NCBI GenBank assembly: GCA_900473805.1
Contig: UCMS01000008.1
Location: 327,775 to 391,774 of the forward strand
Length of the DNA: 64,000 nt
From: Hyphomicrobiales bacterium
Lineage (GTDB): Bacteria > Pseudomonadota > Alphaproteobacteria > Rhizobiales > Rhizobiaceae
Direction of reading: 5' to 3'
A program made the translations under genes and the position numbers. The notes beneath the pieces are model-generated. The model ran no database searches. It was not told the DNA's origin and saw only the letters and a list, made by a program, of their open reading frames with translations. Below, piece by piece: positions 35,870 to 45,504 of the stretch. The stretch's first letter is position 1, and every line of letters starts with the position of its first letter.

Positions 35870-38143
35870 CTATGCAACGAGTTTGAATTTGAGGGCCTGG
35901 ATTTCGTCGCCCAACATTTCGATATCGGCCGGCTCCGGCGCCTGGTGGCGCAGGGCGTTGGCCTTCACCGCCAGGTCATTGAGACCGACATTTGACGCCG
36001 CACCCTTGATCGTGTGCAGCACCCGGTCACGCTTGTCCGGATCCTGCTTGCGCAGGGCCTCGTCCAGCTCGACCAGAAGTTCTTCCGCATCGTTGAAGAA
36101 AGACTCGACCAGTTCCTGGAAAACCTCTTCGCCGAGGGCCTCGACAAGCTCCGCATGGCGCGCTTCGTCCAGCCCCTCGATGCCCAGGCCCGGCAGGGCG
36201 CGCATCGGCATGCCGCTCATGTCGGGTTCCGGCAGCTCGAAGCGCTCGACCGCAGCCTTGCCGGCCTCAGACGGGTTCTGGCTCCGCGATGTGTTGCGGT
36301 CCGGCGTGGTGGCGTAGGCGATCATCTGCTTCAGTCTCTCCAGGGTCACAGGCTTGGATTCAAAGCCCTGCATGCCGGCATCCATGCAGCGACGACGGTC
36401 GTCGTCCGAGGCATTGGCCGTCATGGCGATGATCGGGGTAGCGGCGCACGGGCCGGCCTCGGCGATGATCCGGCGCGTCGCCTCGATCCCGTCCATCACG
36501 GGCATCTGCATGTCCATGAGGATGAGGTCGAAGATCTGGTGACGCGTGATCGCGACAGCCTCGGCCCCGTCATTGGCGATCTCGACCTCCTGTCCGAGAC
36601 GGGCCAGGAAGCGGGACGCCACGATCTGGTTGACCTTGTTGTCCTCGACGAGAAGGATGCGATAGCGTGGCAGGGTTTCCTCGGCCACGATCTTGGCGGC
36701 GACGCTGTCGGCCTCCTCGCGGCTGACCGGGACCACGGACAATTCGAACCAGAAAATCGAGCCGACGCCCACCGTGCTGCTCATGCCGAGCTCGCCGCCC
36801 AGCTTTTCGACGATCTGCTTGCAGATGGTGAGGCCGAGGCCGGTGCCGCCATAGCGTCTGCTGATCGAGGCATCCACCTGCGAGAAGGGCTTGAAGAGCT
36901 TGTCGAGGCCGGCCTCGTCGATGCCGATCCCGGTATCCTCGACCTCGAAACGGATCATCAGCTTGCCTTCGCGGTAGAATTCGCGCAGTCGCAGCGTGAC
37001 GGTGCCTTGGCTGGTGAACTTCACCGCATTGGACAAGAGGTTCAGGAGAACCTGGCGCAGGCGTGTCGGGTCGGTCTTGACGAACAGCGACTGGAGCGAT
37101 TCCGGCAGGTCGAGAACGATGGTGTTGCCGCCATCGTCAGCCCGCCCGCGGATAATGCTGACGGTGCTTTCGGCCAGACCACAGATGTCGAAGGCGCGCT
37201 CCTCAAGCTCCAGCTTGCCGTGTTCGATCTTTGAGAAGTCGAGGATCTCGTTGATGATTTCGAGCAGCGCTTCGCCTGATGAACGGATCGTCTTGACGCT
37301 CGACAGGGCATCGTCGGGCAGTTCCGACAATTCCAGGAGTTCGGACATGCCGAGGATGGCGTTGAGCGGTGTGCGGATCTCGTGACCCATGGTCGCCATG
37401 AACTGCGACTTGGCCCGGTTTCCGGCGTCGGCTGCTTCATAGGCCTCGGTCAGTTCCGATGCCATCGCCTGCAGTTCGCGGCTGGTTTCGCGCACCGAGC
37501 GCAATTGCCGGTTCAACGTGACGACCAGGAAAACCACCGAAACCATCAGGAGAGCCAGCATGATGCCGGAAGTGCGTTCCAGCCCGAGAATGGTCTGCCG
37601 GCTTTCGGCGCGCTCGGAGCTGACACGGGTATTCGTGTAAAGAAGGAACTGTTCCGTGATGCGGCCCAGACCGGATACGGTCGTCTCAAGCAGATCGAGC
37701 TGCTGCGACGTGGGGTACATGCCGGCGGCAATGCCATCGAACACAGGCTGGATGTCGGTGATGGTCTTCCTGATATCGCTTATGTGACCGCGAATTTTCG
37801 GATCATTGGCGAAGTAGCTACCAAACTTCGACTGGTCGAGGATCGCGATCCGCGAATAGAGAATGTCGTAGCGCAAGCCGAGTTCCTGATAGGCCTCCGC
37901 CGTCGGCTCTCCGCGACGCAGAACCGACAGAGTGTAGTCCAGCTGACGGCTTTCCCGGTCCAATTGATAGACCGACCACATGGAGTTTTCGCGCACACCG
38001 TCTTCCATGATCCGGTACTGGCGAGCGATATCGACGAAGAGGATCAGCAGCACGGAGAGAAGGACAGCCGAAATCAGCTGCAGGAGGAATGCGACGCTGC
38101 CGCCTCCCGCCGCCTTCCGGAGTGTCGCTTCCCGATCTTTCAC
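35870..38143 (-). CDS. Hybrid sensor histidine kinase with REC and Hpt domains
   Basis: This 757-residue membrane kinase has two transmembrane helices (about 15-38 and 193-213) enclosing a periplasmic sensor part, a coiled linker, HisKA (ATMGHEIRTPLNAILGMSEL, phospho-His about 255), HATPase (about 365-480, GIGIDEAGLDKLF and YGGTGLGLTI), REC (about 500-615, LVEDNKVNQIV, LILMDMQMPVMDG) and a C-terminal Hpt domain (about 660-750, HTIKGAASNVG). A full phosphorelay in one chain. Its start overlaps the stop of the preceding secreted-protein gene by four bases. Confidence 0.93.
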   Translation of the reverse strand: MKDREATLRKAAGGGSVAFLLQLISAVLLSVLLILFVDIARQYRIMEDGVRENSMWSVYQLDRESRQLDYTLSVLRRGEPTAEAYQELGLRYDILYSRIAILDQSKFGSYFANDPKIRGHISDIRKTITDIQPVFDGIAAGMYPTSQQLDLLETTVSGLGRITEQFLLYTNTRVSSERAESRQTILGLERTSGIMLALLMVSVVFLVVTLNRQLRSVRETSRELQAMASELTEAYEAADAGNRAKSQFMATMGHEIRTPLNAILGMSELLELSELPDDALSSVKTIRSSGEALLEIINEILDFSKIEHGKLELEERAFDICGLAESTVSIIRGRADDGGNTIVLDLPESLQSLFVKTDPTRLRQVLLNLLSNAVKFTSQGTVTLRLREFYREGKLMIRFEVEDTGIGIDEAGLDKLFKPFSQVDASISRRYGGTGLGLTICKQIVEKLGGELGMSSTVGVGSIFWFELSVVPVSREEADSVAAKIVAEETLPRYRILLVEDNKVNQIVASRFLARLGQEVEIANDGAEAVAITRHQIFDLILMDMQMPVMDGIEATRRIIAEAGPCAATPIIAMTANASDDDRRRCMDAGMQGFESKPVTLERLKQMIAYATTPDRNTSRSQNPSEAGKAAVERFELPEPDMSGMPMRALPGLGIEGLDEARHAELVEALGEEVFQELVESFFNDAEELLVELDEALRKQDPDKRDRVLHTIKGAASNVGLNDLAVKANALRHQAPEPADIEMLGDEIQALKFKLVA

Positions 38144-38634
38144 TTGCCGACCTCGATTTCCTTGATCTGCCAGACCGAACGGGAGAAATACTTCTCATTG
38201 TAGAGACCAGGATCCTGGTCGAAGGGATAGACGACCATCAACGGCCCCTTGTCGCGCACCGACATCGGCTTGCCGTCCATGCGGGTCGCCAGAATCGTCG
38301 CCAGCTTGGCGTCATCGGCCGGCACTTCGGCGGCATAATCGTTCAGCGCTTTGACAGAGAGACGCGACCCGTCGGAGCCGACGGCCTCCAGCACAGCGCT
38401 CAGCAGCGGGCCCTCGAAGGTCACCTTGCCTTGGGTCCAGGGCGTCTCCATCGTCGCCTTGCGACCCGGCAGCGCCTCCAGCATGGCGAGATCGAACTCA
38501 GCCGTATCGCCGGCATTGGTGTTGGTGATCGCGCCCTTGATCGTCAGTACGACCGGGCCTTTGGGTGCATCCAGGGCAAGCGCGGAGTTCGCGCAGGCGG
38601 TGCCCAGTAGAAGAGCAAGCAGCATGCCTTTCAT
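38140..38634 (-). CDS. Secreted molybdopterin-oxidoreductase-like protein
   Basis: This 164-residue protein has a signal peptide (about 1-20). The mature part follows the SUOX/molybdopterin-binding fold (FDLAMLEALPGRKATMETPW, GPLLSAVLEAVG, YAAEVPADD, DKGPLMVVYPFDQ) but is short and lacks the cofactor Cys of true sulfite oxidases. Such small relatives occur next to membrane sensor kinases and may bind a ligand for them. It is four-base overlapped with the hybrid kinase gene, which strongly suggests joint sensing. Confidence 0.78.
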   Translation of the reverse strand: MKGMLLALLLGTACANSALALDAPKGPVVLTIKGAITNTNAGDTAEFDLAMLEALPGRKATMETPWTQGKVTFEGPLLSAVLEAVGSDGSRLSVKALNDYAAEVPADDAKLATILATRMDGKPMSVRDKGPLMVVYPFDQDPGLYNEKYFSRSVWQIKEIEVGK

Positions 38635-38662
38635 GGGGGTTTCTCCGGATCTTGGTGTTGTT

Positions 38663-39061
38663 TCAGGCGGACTTCGGCAAATCCTGCACGATCGCGGCGG
38701 CGCCGAGATGGTCGGCGATCAGCTTGCGGAAGGCCATGGCCTCCACCGGTTTGTGCAGGAAGTCGGTCACACCGGCCGCACGGGCCTCGTCGCGAAGGCG
38801 CGGATCGGTCTCGGCCGTGACCATCACGGCCGGCACATCACGGTAGCGATCCATCAGCCGCACGGCTTTGATGAACTGCAGGCCCGACATCCCAGGCAGC
38901 AGGTGATCGACGATCAGCATGGAAAAGGCTTCGGCGTGGCAGAAGGTCAAGGCAGCGTTGCCGTCGGAGGCGACAACCATCTCCTCATTGGTCACCTTCT
39001 TGGCGAGATGCTTGATGATCATCGCATTGGTGGGGTTGTCTTCAACGATCAGAATTGTCAT
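38663..39061 (-). CDS. Single-domain response regulator
   Basis: This is a 132-residue stand-alone receiver domain: TILIVEDNPTNAMIIKHLA at the start, phospho-acceptor in MLIVDHLLPGMSG and the conserved Lys in FLHKPVE. It has no output domain. It is the first gene of a four-gene leftward operon that includes a secreted sensor-like protein, a hybrid kinase and an HD-GYP regulator, so it may act as a phosphate sink or intermediate. ATG at 39061; the longer frame lacks a ribosome site. Confidence 0.9.
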   Translation of the reverse strand: MTILIVEDNPTNAMIIKHLAKKVTNEEMVVASDGNAALTFCHAEAFSMLIVDHLLPGMSGLQFIKAVRLMDRYRDVPAVMVTAETDPRLRDEARAAGVTDFLHKPVEAMAFRKLIADHLGAAAIVQDLPKSA

Positions 39062-39269
39062 GCCGCCACTCCTCTCCTGCGCTGGTCCGTCGGACTGCCC
39101 GTCTCCCGAACGCTCGGGAAGACGTTGCACGCGTTAATCTTTCATGGAGGAGTTGTATCAGGAGGAGGCTGAAATTGGCTGAAGCAAACCGATACAATTT
39201 TATCGATCGCGCATTTAATTAGAACTTAAGAATTAAAGGGCGAACGAACTGTCCAGCCACACCAGCGGC

Positions 39270-39893
39270 TTAGCCGAAACGGAGCGTAATATCGGCGGGA
39301 TGGCTGGCGCTGAGCACGAGGCGACCATTGGGCAGGTCGTTTCCGTGGACCTTGGCCTCAATCTCGTCCTGGGACAGTCCGTAATGGACCCAGCGAGCAA
39401 CGAGCCGACGCTCCAGCTCGTCCTCCTCCGGCGCCACCATGACCGTCAGATCGAACTGCGAGGCAATCGGCCGCCAGGGCTCGCGGTCGAGAAGGACGTA
39501 ATTGCCCTCAACGAGAATGATGCGGTCTTCCGGCGCAATGCAGCGGGCCGCACAGATGGCGAGCTCCCGGGCGCGATCGAAAACAGGAACCAGGACCTCG
39601 CCGCCGGCGCGCACGGCGTGAAGGATGTCCCGGAGACCGCGCACATCAAAGGTCTCCGGCGCCCCCTTGCGCGGCAGGAGGCCGCGTTCGATGAGCAGAC
39701 GATTGTCGAGATGGAAGCCGTCCATCGGCAAGACGGCCGGTGCTTCGCCCAGCAACTTGAGCCGCTCGAACAAAGCGTCGGCCAGGGTGGACTTTCCGCC
39801 TCCCGGCGGGCCGGCGATACCGACGAGGAAGCGGGCTCGTCCTTCAGCCCGCTTCACAATTTCGTCGGCGAGTTCGTCGAGCGACATGCTCAT
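39270..39893 (-). CDS. frcK: FrcK-like nucleoside/nucleotide kinase family protein
   Basis: This 207-residue P-loop kinase has GPPGGGKSTLA (about 27-37), a phosphoribulokinase/uridine kinase-like lid and the segment LPMDGFHLDNRLL. It resembles the kinase-like FrcK that follows the fructose transporter in S. meliloti. The actual substrate is not established by sequence. The start overlaps the stop of frcA by four bases (ATGA). It is the last gene of the fructose operon. Confidence 0.88.
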   Translation of the reverse strand: MSMSLDELADEIVKRAEGRARFLVGIAGPPGGGKSTLADALFERLKLLGEAPAVLPMDGFHLDNRLLIERGLLPRKGAPETFDVRGLRDILHAVRAGGEVLVPVFDRARELAICAARCIAPEDRIILVEGNYVLLDREPWRPIASQFDLTVMVAPEEDELERRLVARWVHYGLSQDEIEAKVHGNDLPNGRLVLSASHPADITLRFG

Positions 39894-40672
39894 GCCGCCA
39901 GACCGGCATCCGGGGCCGGCCGTGCGCCGGTCATGAAGGCGACAGCGTCCGACATGGTGTAATCCTTCGGATTGATGACGCAGAGCCGCTTGCCCAGGCG
40001 ATGGACATGGATGCGGTCGGCCACTTCGAAGACATGCGGCATGTTGTGGGAAATCAGCACGATCGGCATGCCGCGCGAACGCACGTCGAGGATCAGTTCG
40101 AGCACCTTGCGGCTTTCCTTGACCCCAAGCGCTGCCGTCGGCTCGTCGAGGATGATCACCTTGGAGCCGAAGGCTGCCGCACGGGCCACCGCCACACCCT
40201 GACGTTGGCCGCCGGACAGCGTCTCGACCGCCTGGTTGATGTTCTGGATGGTCATCAAGCCGAGCTCGGTGAGCTTGTCGCGGGCGAATTTTTCCATCGC
40301 CGGACGGTCGAGCTTGCGGAAGATCGAGCCCATCACGCCGGGTTTGCGGATTTCGCGACCGAGGAACATGTTGTCGGCGATCGACAGTGCCGGCGACAGC
40401 GCGAGGTTCTGATAAACCGTCTCGATTCCGGCCTTGCGGGCCTCGATCGGCGAGCGGAAGTTGACCGGCCGACCTTCAAGGCGAATTTCGCCCTCGTCCG
40501 GCACGACAGCACCCGAGATCGCCTTGATCAGCGAAGACTTGCCGGCGCCGTTGTCACCGATGACGGCGAGGATTTCGCCGGGATAGAGGTCGAAATCGGC
40601 ATTGTCGAGAGCGGTGACGCGGCCGTAACGCTTGACCAGACCGCGGGCGGTGAGAATGGGTTCCTGGGTCAT
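39890..40672 (-). CDS. frcA: Fructose ABC transporter ATP-binding protein
   Basis: This is a 260-residue single ATPase domain: Walker A GDNGAGKSSL (about 38-47), signature LSGGQRQGVAVARAA, Walker B VIILDEPTAAL. Rhizobial FrcA is a single-domain ATPase, unlike double-domain RbsA. The ATG overlaps the stop of the permease gene (TGATG). Confidence 0.92.
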   Translation of the reverse strand: MTQEPILTARGLVKRYGRVTALDNADFDLYPGEILAVIGDNGAGKSSLIKAISGAVVPDEGEIRLEGRPVNFRSPIEARKAGIETVYQNLALSPALSIADNMFLGREIRKPGVMGSIFRKLDRPAMEKFARDKLTELGLMTIQNINQAVETLSGGQRQGVAVARAAAFGSKVIILDEPTAALGVKESRKVLELILDVRSRGMPIVLISHNMPHVFEVADRIHVHRLGKRLCVINPKDYTMSDAVAFMTGARPAPDAGLAA

Positions 40673-41730
40673 CAGCCTGCTACCTTTCTGATCCACTGGT
40701 CGATTGCGACGGCGGCGATGATCAGCACGCCGGTCAGCAGCACCTTCCATTGCGGATCGGCGCCGAGCATGTTGAGGCCCATGGAGACCACGCCGACGAT
40801 CAAGGCCCCGAAGAGGGTGCCCAGGATCGAGCCGCGTCCACCGAAGAGCGAGATGCCGCCGACCACGGCCGCCGTAATGGCCTGCAGATTGTAATCCGTC
40901 ACGGCTGCCGAAGGGGAGATCGAACCGTTACGGCCGATGGAAACCCATGCGGCGAGCCCTGCGATGACACCGGCGAGCGCGTAGGTACCGAGCAACACGC
41001 GGTCGGTGCGGATACCGGCGAGCTGTGCCGCCTCGGGATCATCGCCCACCGCATAGAGATGCCGGCCCCAGGCGGTGTGGTTGAGGGCGTACCAGAGCCC
41101 GATAACCAGGATCAGCATGAAGACGACGCCGAGCGTGAAGACCGCCTTGCCGACCTTGAAGCTCTCGCCGAAGACCTGAAGGAAGGGTGCGATGGCCTCG
41201 ACATCGGCATCGCGCAGCGTCTCGTTAGCCGAATAGATGAAGTTGGTGGCCATCACGATGTACCACGTGCCCAGCGTGACGATGAAGGGCGGCAGCTTGA
41301 CCTTTGCGACGAGCACGCCGTTCAGGAGGCCGCACAATCCGCCGACGGCCAGGCCGATGATGACCGAAATTCCGGAGGGGATACCGTAGTGAATGGCGCA
41401 ATTACCCATCACCACGGCTGAGATGACCATGACCACGCCAATCGACAGGTCGATGCCGGCGGTCAGGATGACCAGCGTCTGGGCCGCCCCCAGGATGCCG
41501 ACGACGGCGATCTGCTGGAGGATCAGGGTCAGCGTATAGCTGGAGAAGAATTTGCCACCGATCGTCAGGCCGAAGATGATGATCGACATGACGAGGACGA
41601 TCAGGGGCACGGCCGCCGGCGTTGAGTGTAGGAAGTGCTGGATCTTGCGCAGAGTGGAGCGGTCCTCGAACGTTGCCACGCTCGTTTCACTCTGGGTCAG
41701 CACCTTCTCGAATTCCTGGGCTCCCGCCAT
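40672..41730 (-). CDS. frcC: Fructose ABC transporter permease
   Basis: This is a 352-residue inner-membrane permease of the RbsC/branched type with 8-10 helices; the segments ILTAGIDLSIGVVMVISAVVMG and GGISLFGGRGSILGTLFGA are family landmarks. The ATG at 41730 has a GGGAGGG box; a longer frame runs back to 41829 without one. It follows the binding-protein gene after 143 bases. Confidence 0.92.
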   Translation of the reverse strand: MAGAQEFEKVLTQSETSVATFEDRSTLRKIQHFLHSTPAAVPLIVLVMSIIIFGLTIGGKFFSSYTLTLILQQIAVVGILGAAQTLVILTAGIDLSIGVVMVISAVVMGNCAIHYGIPSGISVIIGLAVGGLCGLLNGVLVAKVKLPPFIVTLGTWYIVMATNFIYSANETLRDADVEAIAPFLQVFGESFKVGKAVFTLGVVFMLILVIGLWYALNHTAWGRHLYAVGDDPEAAQLAGIRTDRVLLGTYALAGVIAGLAAWVSIGRNGSISPSAAVTDYNLQAITAAVVGGISLFGGRGSILGTLFGALIVGVVSMGLNMLGADPQWKVLLTGVLIIAAVAIDQWIRKVAG

Positions 41731-41873
41731 GGAACTTCCCTCCCGATTTGGTTCTTGTGCCGGACTTCGGGCCCGGTATTTGGCACGGGGCGGCCAAGGG
41801 CCGCCCCGATCTTCACAGGGCAAGGCCAAGGGCCTTCCCTGTCATGTCATGGTCCGCCATCAAGCTGCGGGGA

Positions 41874-42899
41874 TCAACCCCAGCACTTGTCCGTGCCTTC
41901 CTTGACGCTGATCGACTCGACGCCGGCAGCCGGCTTGTCGGTGACGAGGGCGACGCCCGTGTCGAAGAAGTCCTTGCCTTCGGTCGGCTTCGGCTTTTCG
42001 CCGGTTTCGGCGAACTTCTTGATCGCTTCCACGCCGAGCGACGCCATCAGCAGCGGATACTGCTGCGAGGTGGCACCGATCTGGCCGTCGGCCACGGCCT
42101 TGACGCCCGGGCAACCACCGTCGACCGAAACGATCAGGACGTCGTTTTCCTTGCCGACAGCCTTCAGAGCCTGGTAGGCGCCCACAGCGGCCGGTTCGTT
42201 GATCGTGTGGATGACGTTGATGTCGGGATCCTTCTGGAGAAGGTTTTCCATGGCCTTGCGGCCGCCTTCTTCGTTGCCGTTGGTCACGTCGTGGCCGACG
42301 ATGCGCGGATCATCTTCGTCGCCGATCTTGTTCGGGTCCTTCGGGTCGATGCCGAAGCCGATCATGAAGCCCTGGTCGCGCAGGACGTCGACGGTCGGCT
42401 GCGAGGGAACGAGGTCGAGGAAGCCGATCTTGGCGTCCTTGGCCTTGTCGCCGAGGGTGGCAGCAGCCCACTGGCCGATCAGCTTGCCGGCAAGAAGGTT
42501 GTCGGTTGCGAAGGTGGCGTCGGCAGCGGTTGCCGGATCGAGCGGCGTGTCGAGCGCGATCACGAGCAGGCCGGCTTCCTGGGCCTTCTTGACCTGGTCG
42601 ACAATCGCCTTGGTGTCGGAAGCCGCGATCAGGATGCCCTTGGCGCCGTCGGCGATGCAGGATTCGATGGCCGCAACCTGGCTGTCATGGTCACCGTCGA
42701 CCTTGCCGGCATAGGCCTTCAGGTTGACGCCGAGTTCGGCGGCCTTGGCGGTCGCGCCTTCCTTCATCTTGACGAAGAAGGGGTTGGTGTCGGTCTTGGT
42801 GATGAGGCAGGCCGAAACGTCGGCAGCCGAGGCCGGAGCGGCGAAGACAACGCCCAGCGCAAGCGTCGACAAGGCAGCGGTAAGCAGAGACTTTTTCAT
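41874..42899 (-). CDS. frcB: Fructose ABC transporter substrate-binding protein
   Basis: This is a 341-residue periplasmic sugar-binding protein (type I fold) with signal peptide (1-27, [18 protein letters not shown]). The mature start [20 protein letters not shown] and [10 protein letters not shown] match the S. meliloti fructose/mannose/ribose-binding FrcB. The ATG at 42899 has AGGATACCTA upstream. First gene of the leftward transporter operon; a divergent regulator gene lies 228 bases away. Confidence 0.92.
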   Translation of the reverse strand: MKKSLLTAALSTLALGVVFAAPASAADVSACLITKTDTNPFFVKMKEGATAKAAELGVNLKAYAGKVDGDHDSQVAAIESCIADGAKGILIAASDTKAIVDQVKKAQEAGLLVIALDTPLDPATAADATFATDNLLAGKLIGQWAAATLGDKAKDAKIGFLDLVPSQPTVDVLRDQGFMIGFGIDPKDPNKIGDEDDPRIVGHDVTNGNEEGGRKAMENLLQKDPDINVIHTINEPAAVGAYQALKAVGKENDVLIVSVDGGCPGVKAVADGQIGATSQQYPLLMASLGVEAIKKFAETGEKPKPTEGKDFFDTGVALVTDKPAAGVESISVKEGTDKCWG

Positions 42900-43044
42900 T
42901 AGGTATCCTCCCGAAAGTTGGTGGGCCAGCTCCTCCGGCCGCAACGTGTCGGCACGGATCGCGCCTTCGCAATCCGCTTCGGAGCCTCTCGGCCCCACTC
43001 CTCCACGACCCATTAAAAACAACAGAAGTTTTGGGCTGTCAATA

Positions 43045-43065
43045 AATAAATCCAGTTGAATTATT
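43045..43065. promoter_or_regulatory. Candidate FrcR (ROK-type) operator
   Basis: AATAAATC (43045-43052) and GAATTATT (43058-43065) form an inverted repeat with one mismatch around a 5-base centre, inside the 228-base divergent region between frcB and frcR. AT-rich sites of this kind with TTATT arms are bound by ROK repressors such as NagC and Mlc. Confidence 0.4.
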
Positions 43066-43127
43066 AAATCGCTGTGACATTCTCATCGGGCTGCCGTAAA
43101 AGGGAGCGGTCGGGAGGAGCGACCTTC

Positions 43128-44372
43128 GTGTCACAGGATTCGTACATCTCAGCGGTCGATCAGGGCCTGAAGTCGAGCGCCGGCGGCGGCTCGAACCAGG
43201 TGCGCGTTCGCGCCTATAACGAGCGGCTCGTGCTGTCGCTGGTGCGCCAGTATCCCGGTTGTTCGAAGGCCGACATTGCCCGGCTCACAGGCCTTTCCCC
43301 GCAGACCGTCTCCGTCATCATGCGGTCGCTCGAAAGCGACGAACTGCTCATCCGGGGGGAACCGATCCGCGGCCGCGTCGGGCAACCGTCCGTGCCGATG
43401 TTCATCAATCCCGAGGCCGTTTTCTCCTTCGGCGTCAAGATCGGCCGGCGCAGCGCCGATCTGGTGCTGATGGATTTTGCCGGGCGGATCCGCCAGCAGA
43501 AGCACCAGACCTACCCCTATCCGCATCCGGACAATCTGCTCCCCTTCATCTGCGAGGGGATTGCCGCGCTCGAAGCCGGAATGAACGAGACGCAGCGCGG
43601 CCGTATCGCCGGGATCGGCATTGCCGCACCCTTCGAACTGTGGAACTGGGCCGAAGAGGTCGGAGCCCCGCCTGGCGCCATGGAAATCTGGCGCGAAGTC
43701 GACCTGCAGGCCGCCGTGCAGGCGAGGATGGGCCATCCGGTCTATCTGCGCAACGATGCGACCAGCGCCTGCGGAGCCGAACTTGTCTTCGGCGCCGGAC
43801 AGCGCTACCCGGATTTCGTCTATTTCTACATCGGCTCGTTCATCGGCGGCGGTATCGTCGTCAATGCCGCCCTCTTCGTCGGGCGAACGGGAACGGCCGG
43901 CGCGATCGGGCCCCTGCCCGTGCGCGACAAACATGGCGAAACGCGCCAGCTGCTCGACATCGCCTCGATCTTCGTGCTCGAAAACCTGCTGCGCGAACGC
44001 GGCATCGATCCGCAGCCGCTCTGGTATGCCGCCAATGAATGGATCGATTTCGGCGAACCGCTGGAAATCTGGATCCAGGATACGGCTGCCGCGCTTGCCC
44101 AGGCTGTCGTCGCCGCGGCCTCGATCATCGACTTTGCCGCGGCCATCATCGACGGTGGCTTTCCGGGCTGGGTGCGCAAGCGCCTCGTCCAGGCGACGAT
44201 CGACGCGATGAACCGCCTCGACCTTCAGGGCGTCGTCGTGCCCGAAATCATCGAAGGCGAAGTCGGCGATCAGGCGCGCGCCATCGGCGGGGCGAGCCTG
44301 CCGATCTTCGACCGTTACCTCATCGACCAGACAGTCTTGTTCAAGGATACACATCATGCTGAAGGGAATTGA
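43128..44372 (+). CDS. frcR: ROK family transcriptional regulator FrcR
   Basis: This 414-residue regulator has an N-terminal winged helix (about 25-80, CSKADIARLTGLSPQTVSVIMRSL) and a ROK sugar-kinase-like domain (about 95-400). The GTG at 43128 is chosen by an AGGAG box eight bases upstream. Typical sugar-kinase ROK proteins keep a DxGxT P-loop and zinc Cys cluster; the zinc-cluster Cys set is not evident here, as in other transport-regulating ROK proteins. Its divergent position to frcBCAK indicates that it controls fructose import. Confidence 0.9.
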   Translation: MSQDSYISAVDQGLKSSAGGGSNQVRVRAYNERLVLSLVRQYPGCSKADIARLTGLSPQTVSVIMRSLESDELLIRGEPIRGRVGQPSVPMFINPEAVFSFGVKIGRRSADLVLMDFAGRIRQQKHQTYPYPHPDNLLPFICEGIAALEAGMNETQRGRIAGIGIAAPFELWNWAEEVGAPPGAMEIWREVDLQAAVQARMGHPVYLRNDATSACGAELVFGAGQRYPDFVYFYIGSFIGGGIVVNAALFVGRTGTAGAIGPLPVRDKHGETRQLLDIASIFVLENLLRERGIDPQPLWYAANEWIDFGEPLEIWIQDTAAALAQAVVAAASIIDFAAAIIDGGFPGWVRKRLVQATIDAMNRLDLQGVVVPEIIEGEVGDQARAIGGASLPIFDRYLIDQTVLFKDTHHAEGN

Positions 44373-44784
44373 TCCCCTCCTGAGCCCCGAACTCCTCGCC
44401 ACCCTGCGCGCCATGGGCCATGGCGACGAAATCGCCATCGTCGACGGCAACTATCCGGCGCTCGAACATGCCCGCCGCCTCGTGCGCCTCGATGGGCATC
44501 ATCTGGTGCCGGTGTTGAATGCGATCCTGAGCGTCATGCCGATCGACGATTTCGTTCCGGAGGCGATCTTCCGCTCTGTTGTCGGCGGCAAGCCGGACCA
44601 GGTCGATCCGGTCCATCAGGAGATCATCGACTGCTGTGCAAGGCACGAGCCGAAGGTTCCCGTGACGAAGCTGATCGGGGCTGATTTCTACAACCGGGTC
44701 AAGGCCGCGCACACGGTCGTGCAGACCGGCGAACCGCGCCTTTACGCCAATGTCGTCCTGCGCAAGGGCGTCATCTACCCCTGA
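44356..44784 (+). CDS. fucU: RbsD/FucU family sugar mutarotase
   Basis: This is a 142-residue protein of the RbsD/FucU family, which speeds the anomer conversion of sugars after import. MLKGIDPLLSPELLATLRAMGHGDEIAIVD (in part) with the His/Asp pair near 22-30 and the C-terminal RLYANVVLRKGVI with the conserved Tyr are the family hallmarks. It overlaps the end of frcR by 17 bases, so regulator and mutarotase are coupled. Confidence 0.9.
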   Translation: MLKGIDPLLSPELLATLRAMGHGDEIAIVDGNYPALEHARRLVRLDGHHLVPVLNAILSVMPIDDFVPEAIFRSVVGGKPDQVDPVHQEIIDCCARHEPKVPVTKLIGADFYNRVKAAHTVVQTGEPRLYANVVLRKGVIYP

Positions 44785-44796
44785 CCCAGACCGGGC

Positions 44797-45504
44797 TCAG
44801 CCCTCAAGCGCGCGGGAGATTCGGCGGGAGAGTTCGACCGGGTTCTTCAGCACGATGGCCCGGCTCGTCCGTTCCACCAGTTCTTCCCGCGCCAGCCTGG
44901 ACATTTCCCGCGACACGGTTTCCCGGCTCGCGCCAATATGCTCGGCCAGTTCCGCATGGACGAGCGGCGGCGATATGATGCGCTCGCGGCCGCCATCGTT
45001 GCGGACCCGCGAAAGGCGGAGCAGTGTGTTGTAGAGCCGGTGCTTGGTGTCCAGGAAGGACAGTTCCGACAACCGATCGTTCATGGCCCGGATACGCCGC
45101 GACAGCAATTGCAGCAGGGCAAGCGCCACATCGGCGCGCTGCTTCAGGATATCGTGGAACACCGTATAGGGAATGACCGTGACCGTCGCATCGCTGACGG
45201 CCATCAGGCTTGCCGAGCGCGCGAGATCGTCAATCGCCGCCTGCTCGCCCAGGATATCGCCCCGCTTGAAGCTGCCGAGGATCGCTTCCTTGCCAACCGT
45301 GAAGCGCAAGACTGCGCGGATTTCACCGGTCTGCACGATAAAGACGTCTTTGGACATATCTTCGAAGTCGACCAGACTTTCTCCGGCCGACAGCGTGCGC
45401 GAATGGCAACGCGACAACCACTCACGGTCCTCTTCAAGGCTCAAGCCGGAAAATACCGAGCAGCCTCTCAGTGTCATTGGCATGCCTGCAACGGTTTGAA
45501 CCAT
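44797..45504 (-). CDS. Crp/Fnr family transcriptional regulator
   Basis: This protein of about 235 residues has a cyclic-nucleotide-binding beta-barrel (about 15-125, GDILGEQAAIDDLARSASLMAVSD) and a C-terminal winged helix (about 160-225, AELAEHIGASRETVSREMSRLA). The Fnr-type cysteine cluster is missing, so it is not an iron-sulfur oxygen sensor; the effector is unknown. The start is uncertain: the ATG at 45504 has CAGG nearby; the frame continues to an ATG at 45531. It is convergent with the mutarotase gene. Confidence 0.87.
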   Translation of the reverse strand: MVQTVAGMPMTLRGCSVFSGLSLEEDREWLSRCHSRTLSAGESLVDFEDMSKDVFIVQTGEIRAVLRFTVGKEAILGSFKRGDILGEQAAIDDLARSASLMAVSDATVTVIPYTVFHDILKQRADVALALLQLLSRRIRAMNDRLSELSFLDTKHRLYNTLLRLSRVRNDGGRERIISPPLVHAELAEHIGASRETVSREMSRLAREELVERTSRAIVLKNPVELSRRISRALEG

